This document shows, one piece after another, positions 17,501-26,013 of a DNA stretch of 64,000 nucleotides (within the stretch, counting starts at the first letter, position 1; the number at the start of each line of letters is the position of its first letter). The notes below the pieces were generated by a model, which had not been told where the DNA came from, did no database searches, and saw only the letters and a program-made list of their open reading frames with translations. This DNA is from Rosettibacter firmus (GTDB taxonomy: Bacteria; Bacteroidota; Ignavibacteria; Ignavibacteriales; Melioribacteraceae): positions 310,001-374,000 of the forward strand of contig NZ_JAYKGJ010000001.1 of assembly GCF_036860695.1 (NCBI RefSeq), read 5' to 3'. The position numbers and the translations under genes were made by a program.

Positions 17501-17535
17501 AATCTCCATTATTAGTTTTGACAATCTTTGAAATG

Positions 17536-17612
17536 GACTTCGTATATCTCTGTAAGAAAAATAAAATTAACAACAAAGTATAACGAAGAATTATGCTAAA
17601 AGACACAGAAGA
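17536..17612. repeat. CTTTGTG-type degenerate palindromic intergenic repeat, copy 4
   Basis: ACTTCGTATATCTCTGTAAG and TTAACAACAAAGTATAACGA are inverted imperfect arms separated by an A-rich centre; this is the clearest palindrome of the set. Confidence 0.6.
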
Positions 17613-17630
17613 AATAAAAACTCCGGGAAT

Positions 17631-17710
17631 CTTTGTAATGTACTTTGTGTTCCTTTGGGATAAAAGCAAAATTAAATACAAAGCATTACATATTTCGAAG
17701 GAATTCTTTG
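17631..17710. repeat. CTTTGTG-type degenerate palindromic intergenic repeat, copy 5
   Basis: CTTTGTAATGTACTTTGTGT and TCCTTTGGGATAAAAG on the left, ATACAAAGCATTACA and TTTCGAAGGAATTC on the right. Together with copy 4 it fills the 250-bp gap before moaA, in which I see no gene. Confidence 0.5.
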
Positions 17711-17750
17711 ACTGTGGTAACACTAAGATTTATAAAGAATTACAAATTAA

Positions 17751-18761
17751 ATGAATCGAGAACAAATGAAATTAACAGATAATTACAATCGCATTCACGA
17801 TTACGTGCGTATTTCATTAATTGATAAGTGTAATCTAAACTGTATTTATTGCAATCCCTTAAATACACTAGTAAAGTATGAATCAAACAAATCTATACTT
17901 TCTTATGAAGAGTTATTTCGATTAATCCATATTCTTGTAAAAGATTTAGAAGTAAAAAAAATTCGATTTACAGGTGGAGAACCGCTAATCAGAAAAGATA
18001 TTATGAAATTCTTCGAAATGATTTATCCATTAAAAAATAAATATGATTTTGAAATGGGCATCACAACTAATGGAACACATTTGCTCGATAAACTTGAATT
18101 ACTTCGTTTATATGGAATTGAATTATTAAACATAAGTCTTGACACTTTAAACAAATCAAAATTCATCTCTATTACTGGAAAAGACTTATTTGACGAAACA
18201 ATTTCTGCAATCAATAAAGCAATCGAAACTGGCTTCAAGTCACTCAAAATAAATATGGTTGTTATTAAAAATGTTAATGATGATGAGTTGCTTTCTTTTA
18301 TCGAATATTTCAAATCTTTCCCGATCAGTTTGAGATTTATAGAATATATGCCATTTACTGGAAATGGATGGAACGATTCTAAATTTTTAAGCTGGAATGA
18401 AATGAAATCAGAAATAATAAAAAAATATAATCTTATTGAAATTGAAAACGATGGTAAAATATCAAAAGACTATTTAATTGAAAATGCACAATTAAAAATT
18501 GGATTCATCAGCTCTATATCAGATCATTTTTGTGATAGTTGTAATCGTTTAAGAATAACAGCGAAGGGAGAGATAAAAACCTGTCTCTTTTCAAAACCTG
18601 AAAAACAAAGCTTGAAATCTCTTCTCTCAAATCAATCAATAACAGATGATGAAATTGCAGAGTTCATACAAAGTTCATTAAAAACAAAATGGTTTAATCA
18701 TCCAGATGTTAATGAGTTATCAAAATTAAATCAAAATAATATGATGAGTATTGGAGGATGA
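17751..18761 (+). CDS. moaA: GTP 3',8-cyclase MoaA
   Basis: Radical-SAM enzyme of 336 residues catalysing the first step of molybdopterin synthesis, from GTP toward cyclic pyranopterin. The N-terminal SAM cluster is CNLNCIYC; the C-terminal second cluster is in FCDSCNRLRIT and KTCLF. The protein ends in IGG, the conserved MoaA C-terminal Gly-Gly. Starts at 17751 or at an in-frame ATG at 17766 are both plausible. The stop overlaps the moaC ATG (GGAGGATGA), so the two are translationally coupled. Confidence 0.95.
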   Translation: MNREQMKLTDNYNRIHDYVRISLIDKCNLNCIYCNPLNTLVKYESNKSILSYEELFRLIHILVKDLEVKKIRFTGGEPLIRKDIMKFFEMIYPLKNKYDFEMGITTNGTHLLDKLELLRLYGIELLNISLDTLNKSKFISITGKDLFDETISAINKAIETGFKSLKINMVVIKNVNDDELLSFIEYFKSFPISLRFIEYMPFTGNGWNDSKFLSWNEMKSEIIKKYNLIEIENDGKISKDYLIENAQLKIGFISSISDHFCDSCNRLRITAKGEIKTCLFSKPEKQSLKSLLSNQSITDDEIAEFIQSSLKTKWFNHPDVNELSKLNQNNMMSIGG

Positions 18762-19243
18762 AAAAATTATCACACATAAACAGCACTGGCAAAGCAGAGA
18801 TGGTTGATGTTTCCGAAAAAGAAATTACAATACGAACTGCCGAAGCTTATGCCGAAGTAAAAGTTTCAAAAGAAATTTTTGATGCAATAAAAAATAATGA
18901 AATAAAAAAAGGTGATGTGCTTGCTATTGCTAAGTTTGCTGGAATTCAGGCAGCAAAAAAAACAAGTGAGTTAATCCCGCTCTGTCACAACATTTTCATC
19001 TCTAAAATTGATCTGGAATTAAAACTGAATTCGAATAAGAAAACAATTGAAATAAAATCGTATGCAAAAACAACTGCACAAACAGGCATTGAAATGGAAG
19101 CATTAACAGCTGTTTCAGTTGCAGCATTAACTATTTACGATATGTGCAAAGCGATCGATAAATCAATGGTTATAAACGAAATAAAATTATTGAGTAAAAC
19201 TGGAGGAAAAAGTGGAAACTATACTAAAAGAAATACACGTTAA
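18758..19243 (+). CDS. moaC: Cyclic pyranopterin monophosphate synthase MoaC
   Basis: 161 residues; completes the first stage of Moco synthesis with MoaA. Family motifs: HINSTGKAEMVDVSEKEITI, IPLCHNIFISK and TGIEMEALTAVSVAALTIYD, ending KTGGKSGN. The ATG overlaps the moaA stop. The last 32 nt overlap the GTG start of the MOSC gene, a compact operon layout. Confidence 0.95.
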   Translation: MKKLSHINSTGKAEMVDVSEKEITIRTAEAYAEVKVSKEIFDAIKNNEIKKGDVLAIAKFAGIQAAKKTSELIPLCHNIFISKIDLELKLNSNKKTIEIKSYAKTTAQTGIEMEALTAVSVAALTIYDMCKAIDKSMVINEIKLLSKTGGKSGNYTKRNTR

Positions 19244-19706
19244 TCAATTTTCTCAGCATTCAATTTCCACTGGTAAAGTTGTTGCAATTTCAATTAGCAA
19301 GAAAAAAGGAATTCCTAAAACAAATGTTCAATCAGCAAAGCTAATAGAAAATTTTGGAATTGAAGGAGATGTTCACGCAGGAAACTGGCACAGACAGGTA
19401 AGTTTTCTTGCATTAGAAAGTATTGATAAAATGAGAGAGAAAGGATTACCAAATCTTCGTCCAGGTGCATTTGCAGAAAACATTACAACAGAATTTATAA
19501 CTCTACCAAATCTTGAAGTCGGGACAAGAATTCAAATTGGTAATGATGCAATACTGGAGATAACTCAAATTGGAAAAGAATGTCACAGCAAATGTGCAAT
19601 CTTTACAAAGGTTGGCGACTGTGTAATGCCACGTGAAGGAATTTTTGCAAGAGTAATTCGTGGTGGAGAAATATTTATTGGTGATCAAATCAAAATTTTA
19701 AATTAG
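19212..19706 (+). CDS. MOSC domain protein
   Basis: 164 residues with a MOSC (molybdenum cofactor sulfurase C-terminal) domain: NFGIEGDVHAGNWHRQVSFL, GAFAENITTEF, the conserved Cys in QIGKECHSKC, and PREGIFARVIRGG. MOSC proteins carry sulfur to Moco enzymes or modify the cofactor; in Bacteroidota a single-domain MOSC often sits among moa/moe genes. The GTG start lies inside moaC. No MogA/MoaB domain is fused, so the adenylylation enzyme is not supplied here. Confidence 0.88.
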   Translation: METILKEIHVNQFSQHSISTGKVVAISISKKKGIPKTNVQSAKLIENFGIEGDVHAGNWHRQVSFLALESIDKMREKGLPNLRPGAFAENITTEFITLPNLEVGTRIQIGNDAILEITQIGKECHSKCAIFTKVGDCVMPREGIFARVIRGGEIFIGDQIKILN

Positions 19707-19708
19707 TG

Positions 19709-19771
19709 ACTTTTCGTGGTAAATGTATTACAAAGAAGTTCACAAAGTACTTTCAAAAAAGAACACGAAGG
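19709..19771. repeat. CTTTGTG-type degenerate palindromic intergenic repeat, copy 6
   Basis: CTTTTCGTGGTAAATG on the left, then TACAAAGAAGTTCACAAAGT and GAACACGAAGG, ending right at the moeA ribosome-binding site. The moeA frame is open through it from 19706, which explains the spurious longer reading. Confidence 0.5.
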
Positions 19772-19777
19772 AGAATT

Positions 19778-20980
19778 ATGATTAATTATAATGAAGCTAT
19801 TGAAATAATAAAATCTGAAATCAGTAAAATAAAACTTAATTTAGAAGAAGTTGATATATTTGAATCATATAACCGCATACTTGCAGAAGATGTAATTGCA
19901 GATGTTGACCTTCCCCCTTTTGATAACTCGGCAGTGGATGGCTATGCAATTAAATTTTCAAATAGAAATCAATGGAATATAATTGGAGAAATTTCAGCTG
20001 GAAATTATTCGTCATTCAATCTCACAGAGAATGATGCGGTGTTAATTGCAACAGGTAGTAAACTTCCAGAAAATGCAGATACTGTTATTCCTATTGAAGA
20101 TGTTAACGTGAATGGTAATAATCTTCAATTGAAACAAAACATAACTATCAAAAAAGGAATTAATATTCGCACTCAGGGTAATGATTTAAGAATAAACGAA
20201 ATTGCTCTAAAACAATTCACAAAAATTGATTCAAAGTCAATTGCAGTGCTTGCAAGTTGTGGGAAAGAGAAAGTTAAAGTCTATTCAAAATTAAAAAGTG
20301 CATTACTTTCAACTGGAAATGAATTAATCCCGATTAACGAAAAACCAGCAGAAGATAAATTTCGGGTTTCTAATATCTATTCTCTTTATACAGCAATGAA
20401 AGAAATGAATCATACAGTTATCAATCTTGGTTTTACAAAAGATGATAAAGCATTGATTCGCAACAAAGTAGGAGCAGCACTAGAAATGAATATTGATATA
20501 TTGATTACAACCGGAGGTGTTTCTGTTGGCAAGTATGATTTTCTAAAAGAAATTTTCGCAGAACTGGGTGTACAGGAGAAATTCTGGAAAGTAAACATCA
20601 AACCAGGTAAGCCAATTTATTTTGGAGTTTATGAAAGTGATAATAGAATAATTTTAGTTTTTGGATTGCCTGGAAATCCAGTTTCGTCGCTTGTTAATTT
20701 TTATGTATTCATTAAACCAGCAATTGATTATTTATACAGGCAAAATAGTTTAAATAAATTTACCGCTATTCTTCAAAACGATTTAAAGAAAAAAGATGAG
20801 AAACGACATTTTTCCCGTGGAGTTTTATACATAGAAAATGACGAACTGAAAGTAACTTCAGAATTCTCACAATCATCTGGCAATCTTGTTGAAATGAGCC
20901 GTGCAAATTGTTTGATTGAAATTGAGGAATCAAGATTGAATCCGAAAAAAGGAGAAAAAGTAAAATGTATTCTGATATAA
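19778..20980 (+). CDS. moeA: Molybdopterin molybdenumtransferase MoeA
   Basis: 400 residues; inserts molybdate into adenylylated molybdopterin. Domain order is the usual MoeA: N-terminal DVDLPPFDNSAVDGYAI, a beta domain, the MoCF-binding domain with TTGGVSVGKYDF and GLPGNPVSSLVNFYVFI, and the C-terminal beta domain. ATG 19778 follows GAAGGAGAA. The final 16 nt overlap mobA. With moaA, moaC and mobA it makes most of the pathway. Confidence 0.95.
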   Translation: MINYNEAIEIIKSEISKIKLNLEEVDIFESYNRILAEDVIADVDLPPFDNSAVDGYAIKFSNRNQWNIIGEISAGNYSSFNLTENDAVLIATGSKLPENADTVIPIEDVNVNGNNLQLKQNITIKKGINIRTQGNDLRINEIALKQFTKIDSKSIAVLASCGKEKVKVYSKLKSALLSTGNELIPINEKPAEDKFRVSNIYSLYTAMKEMNHTVINLGFTKDDKALIRNKVGAALEMNIDILITTGGVSVGKYDFLKEIFAELGVQEKFWKVNIKPGKPIYFGVYESDNRIILVFGLPGNPVSSLVNFYVFIKPAIDYLYRQNSLNKFTAILQNDLKKKDEKRHFSRGVLYIENDELKVTSEFSQSSGNLVEMSRANCLIEIEESRLNPKKGEKVKCILI

Positions 20981-21567
20981 CAGGAGTAATTCTTGCCGGT
21001 GGAAAAAGTTCACGTATGGGTTTGAACAAAGCATTATTGAAATTAGGTGATAAAAAAATAATAGAGATAGCTGTTGATCTGATGAAATCAATTTTCCCGG
21101 AAGTTATTATTATAACTAATTCTCCAGATGAATATAGTTTTCTCCAACTTCCTTTATTCGAAGATATTTATAAATGGAAAGGACCACTTGCAGGGATTCA
21201 TTCAGCATTGATTAATTCAAAAACCGAAAAAGTTTTTGTCCTATCTTGTGATATGCCTTTGATGACAAAAGAAATGATCGAGTATATTATTAACTATGAA
21301 AGTGATAAACCAATTAAATTTTGTGAGGCTGCTGGTTATCATCAACCACTTGCTGGAGTTTATTCAAAATCATTAATAGCAGATATTGAAAATATTATAA
21401 GTAGCGAAAAGACAAATGATAAATCATTTCATCAATTTCTAAAAAATGTTAATGCAGAAATAATTTATCCACAAGGATTAACTTTTTATAGCGATGAAAT
21501 ATTTTTCAATGTTAACAATCCTGTGGACTATGATACAATATTGAAAAAGTTTCTTAAAACAGAATAG
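20965..21567 (+). CDS. mobA: Molybdenum cofactor guanylyltransferase MobA
   Basis: 200 residues. The nucleotidyltransferase signature GVILAGGKSSRMG plus the lysine in NKALL, and SCDMPLM for metal and GTP binding, identify MobA, which attaches GMP to Mo-molybdopterin. This yields the bis-MGD cofactor needed by DMSO-reductase-family enzymes such as the catalytic subunit at 13673-16174. Last gene of the Moco operon; the 233 bp after it hold nothing I can identify apart from AT-rich sequence. Confidence 0.93.
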   Translation: MYSDITGVILAGGKSSRMGLNKALLKLGDKKIIEIAVDLMKSIFPEVIIITNSPDEYSFLQLPLFEDIYKWKGPLAGIHSALINSKTEKVFVLSCDMPLMTKEMIEYIINYESDKPIKFCEAAGYHQPLAGVYSKSLIADIENIISSEKTNDKSFHQFLKNVNAEIIYPQGLTFYSDEIFFNVNNPVDYDTILKKFLKTE

Positions 21568-21800
21568 TAATTATTCATCAAAGAGCTATTATAAAATAAT
21601 TTATCAAGCCAAACAAAATATTAATTTTAATATTGCTATTAATTAAGAAAATTATGATTTTATAGTGAAATCCTGATATTCATATTTATAAAAATCTATC
21701 CTATTTCAAATACTTATCCCGTATTAAAGATAATTTTAGTTGCTCATTGAATTTCAATTAATATGACTTATGATTTCATAACTAATTAAAGGAGGGGGTT

Positions 21801-22085
21801 ATGGCTGAATATGTATTATTTGGTAAGTATACTTCAGAATCTATCAAACAGGTAAGTGCAGACAGAACAAAAAAAGCTACAGAGTTAATTGAAAAACTGG
21901 GAGGCAAAATTAAATCGATGCATGCTTTACTTGGTGAGAAAGATTTAATATTTATTCTTGACCTTCCGGATAACGAAAAGGCATTGCAAGCTTCTTTAGC
22001 ACTTTTCAAGTTAACCGGAATCTCATTTTCTACGCATCCAGCAATTTCCATAGAAACATTTGATAAGCTTGCAAGTGAGTCATGA
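21801..22085 (+). CDS. GYD-domain protein
   Basis: 94 residues matching the small GYD (ferredoxin-like alpha-beta) family: YVLFGKYTSESIKQVSADRT, then IEKLGGKIKSMHALLGEKD and LDLPDNEKA. Function of the family is not established. A very strong ribosome-binding site (AAAGGAGGGGG) precedes the ATG. It is followed by a bidirectional terminator and is monocistronic. Confidence 0.85.
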   Translation: MAEYVLFGKYTSESIKQVSADRTKKATELIEKLGGKIKSMHALLGEKDLIFILDLPDNEKALQASLALFKLTGISFSTHPAISIETFDKLASES

Positions 22086-22100
22086 AATAATGAACATTTA

Positions 22101-22142
22101 AAAGGTCATCTAAAGTTTTTCAATAAATTTTAGATGACCTTT
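22101..22142. terminator. Bidirectional intrinsic terminator
   Basis: AAAGGTCATCTAAA (22101-22114) and TTTAGATGACCTTT (22129-22142) form a perfect 14-bp stem between the convergent GYD and phosphatidyltransferase genes, with A/T-rich flanks on both sides. Confidence 0.9.
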
Positions 22143-22146
22143 CCGT

Positions 22147-22821
22147 TTATTTATCAACATTATTTATTTCTGTATTTTTTAATTTTCTTCCTTCAAATAT
22201 CACAGAAACTATAAATAAAATTAATAATCCAATAGCAAGAATTAATGCTCCAACATCGAGAATAGTATATTTTTCTCCTTCATAAGCAAATTCATTAGCT
22301 CCCCAAAAGTAAACCAGAGTATTTAATATGATAATGATTAATCTAACTTCTGTTGGACCAATCTTATAATAAGATATTTTGAAAATCCCATATACATATG
22401 TTCTTATATAGACCAGAATAGACATTAATAAATAACCAACAAGAGCAAACATAACAAAATCAAATCTTGCATATGGAGATAAACCTGCTCCTATTGCAAT
22501 AGCTATAATACTTAAAGAATCGAGTGTATGGTCAATAAAATAACCATATTTAGGTCGTTCGATTTTTCTGTATCTTGCTAATGTACCATCAAGACTATCA
22601 CCAAACCAATTGATAACTAAACCTAAACTTGCAATCCATAAAAATAGTTCGTCGTAAGAAGATAAATAATAACTCAGACCTGTTATGAAAGAACCAATTA
22701 AACCAATAACGGTCAGAATATCTGGGGTTATAAAGTCTGGCATTTTTTGGGCTAACCATTTTAATGCTGGTCGTTCAAGTGGACCGAGTAAAATGTCGTT
22801 AACTCTTGTGTGTTTATTCAT
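22147..22821 (-). CDS. CDP-alcohol phosphatidyltransferase family protein
   Basis: 224 residues with about six TM helices and the family signature DSLDGTLARYRK followed by GYFIDHTLD (D-x2-D-G-x2-A-R ... G-x3-D-x3-D). These enzymes transfer phosphatidyl groups from CDP-diacylglycerol to an alcohol acceptor; the acceptor (glycerol-phosphate, inositol-phosphate or other) cannot be read from the sequence. Located downstream of coaE on the reverse strand. Confidence 0.88.
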   Translation of the reverse strand: MNKHTRVNDILLGPLERPALKWLAQKMPDFITPDILTVIGLIGSFITGLSYYLSSYDELFLWIASLGLVINWFGDSLDGTLARYRKIERPKYGYFIDHTLDSLSIIAIAIGAGLSPYARFDFVMFALVGYLLMSILVYIRTYVYGIFKISYYKIGPTEVRLIIIILNTLVYFWGANEFAYEGEKYTILDVGALILAIGLLILFIVSVIFEGRKLKNTEINNVDK

Positions 22822-22893
22822 TAAGTATACCGAAATAATGATATATGAATTATTTTAAATTACTTAATTCTTGTTTATAATTTTCACTTAGTA

Positions 22894-23496
22894 CTACTTA
22901 AGAAACTTTATCAAGTTCAAAACAAAAAGAACCTTTTTTTCTAATTCTACCAGATCGTGATTATTTTCAATTACAAAATCTGCTCGAGCTTTTTTCTTCT
23001 CATCAGGAATTTGAAAATTCATTCTTTGACGAATTTTATCTTCAGGTATTTTATCTCTTTCCATTACTCTTCTAATACGGGATTGTTCATCAGAGTAAAT
23101 TAAAATAATATAATCAAAGTACTTTTCAATTTTTGCTTCGTAAATTAGAGCTGATTCTACAAAAACATATTTTGACTTTTGAAACTCTTTTTCTGCCAGT
23201 TCTAAAGTTTTCTTAATAGTTTTTGGGTGTACTATTGAATTTATTTTTTCAAGATTTTCTTTTGATGAAAAAACTTTTTCTGATAAATATTCTGTGTTAA
23301 GTTGATTATTAATATAAGATTGAGTACCAAAATATTTTATTATTTCTTGTTTAATTTCATTGTCTTCAAGCATTATTTTTTTAGCAATCGAATCTGACTT
23401 TAAAACACAATAGCCCTGAGATTCAATAATAGAACTTACAATAGATTTGCCCGAACCAATTCCCCCTGTAATTGCTATAAGTAGTTTATCTTTCAT
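22894..23496 (-). CDS. coaE: Dephospho-CoA kinase
   Basis: 200 residues; last step of coenzyme A synthesis. P-loop AITGGIGSGKS at the N-terminus, KSDSIAK (Asp of the DxD-like site), and the lid region MERDKIPEDKIRQRMNFQ are typical. A perfect 17-bp terminator hairpin lies immediately upstream of its ATG, so it probably has its own promoter or relies on read-through from rny. Confidence 0.94.
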   Translation of the reverse strand: MKDKLLIAITGGIGSGKSIVSSIIESQGYCVLKSDSIAKKIMLEDNEIKQEIIKYFGTQSYINNQLNTEYLSEKVFSSKENLEKINSIVHPKTIKKTLELAEKEFQKSKYVFVESALIYEAKIEKYFDYIILIYSDEQSRIRRVMERDKIPEDKIRQRMNFQIPDEKKKARADFVIENNHDLVELEKKVLFVLNLIKFLK

Positions 23497-23499
23497 AAG

Positions 23500-23565
23500 A
23501 AAAAAAGACTGTGTTTAATTACAAACATAACAAGAATTATTTAATATAGTAATTAAACACAGTCT
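23500..23565 (-). terminator. Strong intrinsic terminator after rny
   Basis: On the reverse strand, 23565-23549 and 23522-23506 form a perfect 17-bp stem (AGACTGTGTTTAATTAC and its complement) with a 26-nt loop, followed by six T. It begins six bases after the rny stop codon. Confidence 0.9.
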
Positions 23566-23570
23566 AAAAT

Positions 23571-25139
23571 TTATTTTGCGTAAGCTATTTTTCTAACTTC
23601 ACGAATAACAGTAACTTTAATCTGTCCAGGATATTCCATTTCTTCCTGAATTTTTTGAGCTATTTCATAAGATAATCGATCTGCCAGTACATCATCTACT
23701 TTATCTGGTTCAACAACAACTCTAATTTCTCTACCAGCTTGAATAGCATAAGTTTTTGCTACTCCTTCAAAAGATTTAGCAAGGGCTTCGAGATTTTCAA
23801 GTCTTTTAATATAACTCTCAAGTGGTTCTCTTCTTGCACCTGGACGAGCGCCACTTATTGCATCTGCTGCCTGAACCAAAGCTGCAATCGGGTGTTCCAT
23901 TTCAATATCTTCATGATGACTTCCGACCGCATTAACAACAATAGGATGTTCATTATATTTCTTTGTTAATTCGTAACCCAATAATGCATGTGGTCCTTCA
24001 ACATCTCTATCAATTGTTTTACCAATATCATGTAACAATCCTGCTCTTTTTGCAAGATTAACATCCAAACCAAGTTCAGCAGCCATTATACCTGTAAGAT
24101 AAGCAACTTCAATGCTATGTTGTAATAAATTCTGTCCATAGCTGGAACGATATTTCATTTTGCCAATATGTTTAACTAATTCTGGATGTACGCCATGTAA
24201 TCCAAGTTGAATTAAAGTATTTTCGCCTTCCCTTTGAATTTCTTCATCGAGTTCTTGTTCAACCTTTGCAACTACTTCTTCGATTCTTGCTGGATGAATT
24301 CTACCATCGGCAATTAATCGTTCAAGAGCTATTCTTGCTACTTCTCTACGAAATTGGTCAAAAGCAGAAAGTATAACGGCTTCTGGTGTATCGTCGACTA
24401 TAACATCTACACCAGTAGCTGCTTCGAAGGCACGAATGTTTCTGCCCTCTCTTCCAATTATTCTTCCTTTCATTTCATCATTTTGAATTTGAACAACAGA
24501 AACTGTTGTTTCAACAGAATGATCGACAGCTGTTCTTTGAATAGCCTGAACAATAATTTTTTGAGCTTCTTTTTTCGCCTCGAGTTTTGCTTGTTCACGA
24601 ATTTCTTTAATCATCTGAGCAGCATCAGCTTTAGCTTGATTAATCATATTTTCCATAAGCATTTTTTTAGCTTCTTCAGATGTAAAGCCAGCAATTTTTT
24701 CGAGGCGATTATTTTGTTCTTCAATTAATTTTTCTAATTCGAGATTTTTTCTATCAAGTTCTTCTTTCTGAAGCTGAAGTTGTTTCTCGAGTTCTTTAAG
24801 TGTTTTTTCCTTTTGAACTACGATGTCATATTTTTTTTCAAGGTTTTCTTCTCGAGTTTCAAGCTGCTTCTCGTATGTTTGAAGTTTCTGACGTTTTGTA
24901 TTTACTTCGTTATCAAATTCCTGTTTTTTCTTTAACCATTCATCTTTTACTTCGAGAAGTTTTTCCCTTTTTATATGTTTAGCTTCTTTTTCAGCTTCTT
25001 CAATAATTTTTTGAGCCTTTTCTTTTGCAACAGCTATATTATTCCTGCCGATTTTAGAATTAATAAACCAACCCAGCAAGAACGAAACCAAAGCAGTTAC
25101 AGAGGTTATAAGAACTACCATATACATTTCCAACTGCAT
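23571..25139 (-). CDS. rny: Ribonuclease Y
   Basis: 522 residues; membrane-anchored endoribonuclease initiating mRNA decay. An N-terminal TM helix (about 7-25) is followed by a long coiled coil (30-200), a KH domain ([19 protein letters not shown]), and an HD domain ([16 protein letters not shown]). The length is normal for the family. Upstream on the same strand lie a 6S-like RNA and zapA. Confidence 0.96.
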   Translation of the reverse strand: MQLEMYMVVLITSVTALVSFLLGWFINSKIGRNNIAVAKEKAQKIIEEAEKEAKHIKREKLLEVKDEWLKKKQEFDNEVNTKRQKLQTYEKQLETREENLEKKYDIVVQKEKTLKELEKQLQLQKEELDRKNLELEKLIEEQNNRLEKIAGFTSEEAKKMLMENMINQAKADAAQMIKEIREQAKLEAKKEAQKIIVQAIQRTAVDHSVETTVSVVQIQNDEMKGRIIGREGRNIRAFEAATGVDVIVDDTPEAVILSAFDQFRREVARIALERLIADGRIHPARIEEVVAKVEQELDEEIQREGENTLIQLGLHGVHPELVKHIGKMKYRSSYGQNLLQHSIEVAYLTGIMAAELGLDVNLAKRAGLLHDIGKTIDRDVEGPHALLGYELTKKYNEHPIVVNAVGSHHEDIEMEHPIAALVQAADAISGARPGARREPLESYIKRLENLEALAKSFEGVAKTYAIQAGREIRVVVEPDKVDDVLADRLSYEIAQKIQEEMEYPGQIKVTVIREVRKIAYAK

Positions 25140-25166
25140 AAATCCTCCATTATAAGAAAATTAATA

Positions 25167-25360
25167 CCGCCACTGCCGACACCATCAAACAAAGAACCCT
25201 TTTTTATACAATGTGGGTAATTGCCCGACGCTTTTTACTTCCACTGCCCCCGTTTAACGGGAGACCGCCAAAAAGGCGGTTGAGGCCTGTAATACACGCC
25301 GCGAGCCAATCACCCTATTATTTCTTACTGTTAGTTCTTTTGTATGGGTCGGCAGTGCGG
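25167..25360 (-). ncRNA. ssrS: 6S-like regulatory RNA (ssrS candidate)
   Basis: About 194 nt of markedly higher G+C between zapA and rny. The ends pair: the GTCGGCAGT-GCGG side (25349-25360) with CCGC-ACTGCCGAC (25167-25180), continuing inward (CCAT/ATGG, CAAA/TTTG, GAAC/GTTC). Then comes an unpaired bubble, then a second stem (GGGTGATTG with CAATTACCC) and terminal hairpins including CCGCC-TTTTT-GGCGG. A long rod with a central bubble is the 6S RNA design. Adjacency to zapA also matches 6S genes in Proteobacteria, and a 6S-Flavo class is known in Bacteroidota. Exact ends are approximate. Confidence 0.65.
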
Positions 25361-25368
25361 AAACTTTT

Positions 25369-25668
25369 TTATGATGGAGAGGACATAAAATTGGATTCGT
25401 CCAAAAGAAGCCTAATTCTTTTTACTTTATCTGTTGCCTGTATACTGAACTCTCGATACTTATTCCTTTCCACAAATAAATCATATGCAATATTTAATGC
25501 TGCAATTATTGCAATTGTATCTTTTGGTTGCTCTGGTAATTCTTCTCTTGTTTCTTCCATTATTGTATTTACATACTCAGCAAGTTCAGCTGCAATTTCT
25601 TGATTTTCTACAAGTAACGAATATTCTTTATCAAATATTTTTACTTTAAGCTTCTTTTTTTCGCCCAT
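25369..25668 (-). CDS. zapA: Cell division protein ZapA-like
   Basis: 99 residues of the ZapA family that cross-links FtsZ filaments: N-terminal KVKIFDKEYSLLVE beta-hairpin, then the helix AELAEYVNTIMEE and IAIIAALNIAYDLFVERN. It follows the coiled-coil gene 25699-26013 and precedes the 6S-like RNA, in an order seen repeatedly in Bacteroidota. Confidence 0.88.
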   Translation of the reverse strand: MGEKKKLKVKIFDKEYSLLVENQEIAAELAEYVNTIMEETREELPEQPKDTIAIIAALNIAYDLFVERNKYREFSIQATDKVKRIRLLLDESNFMSSPS

Positions 25669-25698
25669 TTTATGTCTTTTCCATCATCAGACAATATT

Positions 25699-26013
25699 TT
25701 AAGAACGCAAATGATAGTCAATTTTTGCTATCAATTCGCTTATTTTGTTTTTTAATGATTCTCTTTCTTCAATACTGATTTTTTCTAAACTAAATAAATT
25801 ATCTTGACTAATATTTGACTTAGATAATTTATTTTCAATCTCAGCTAATCTCTTTTTTAATATTTCATTTTCCTTTTCTAATTGAACAATCCTATTATTT
25901 AATGCTTGATTAGCTTCAATTATTTCATTCCCTTTTTGAATGAAATAATAAATATCTTTTTCGAGTGCATTCAGTTCTTCTAAAAACATATCATATTTTG
26001 TAACTTCTGCCAC
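25699..26013 (-). CDS. Small coiled-coil protein between pheT and zapA
   Basis: 104 residues, almost entirely heptad-like coiled coil (for example LNNRIVQLEKENEILKKRL). It starts with GTG overlapping the pheT stop by one base (TAGTG), so it is translationally coupled. By position next to zapA and by its coiled coil, it may be a ZapB-like division factor, but sequence similarity alone does not prove this. Confidence 0.75.
   Translation of the reverse strand: MAEVTKYDMFLEELNALEKDIYYFIQKGNEIIEANQALNNRIVQLEKENEILKKRLAEIENKLSKSNISQDNLFSLEKISIEERESLKNKISELIAKIDYHLRS

Noticed and set aside
24354-24728. Forward ORF inside rny
   Set aside because: Shadow frame opposite the coiled-coil and KH coding region of a well-supported gene.
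25211-25603. Forward 130-residue ORF
   Set aside because: Runs opposite the 6S-like RNA and zapA; composition is that of a complementary strand, not a protein.
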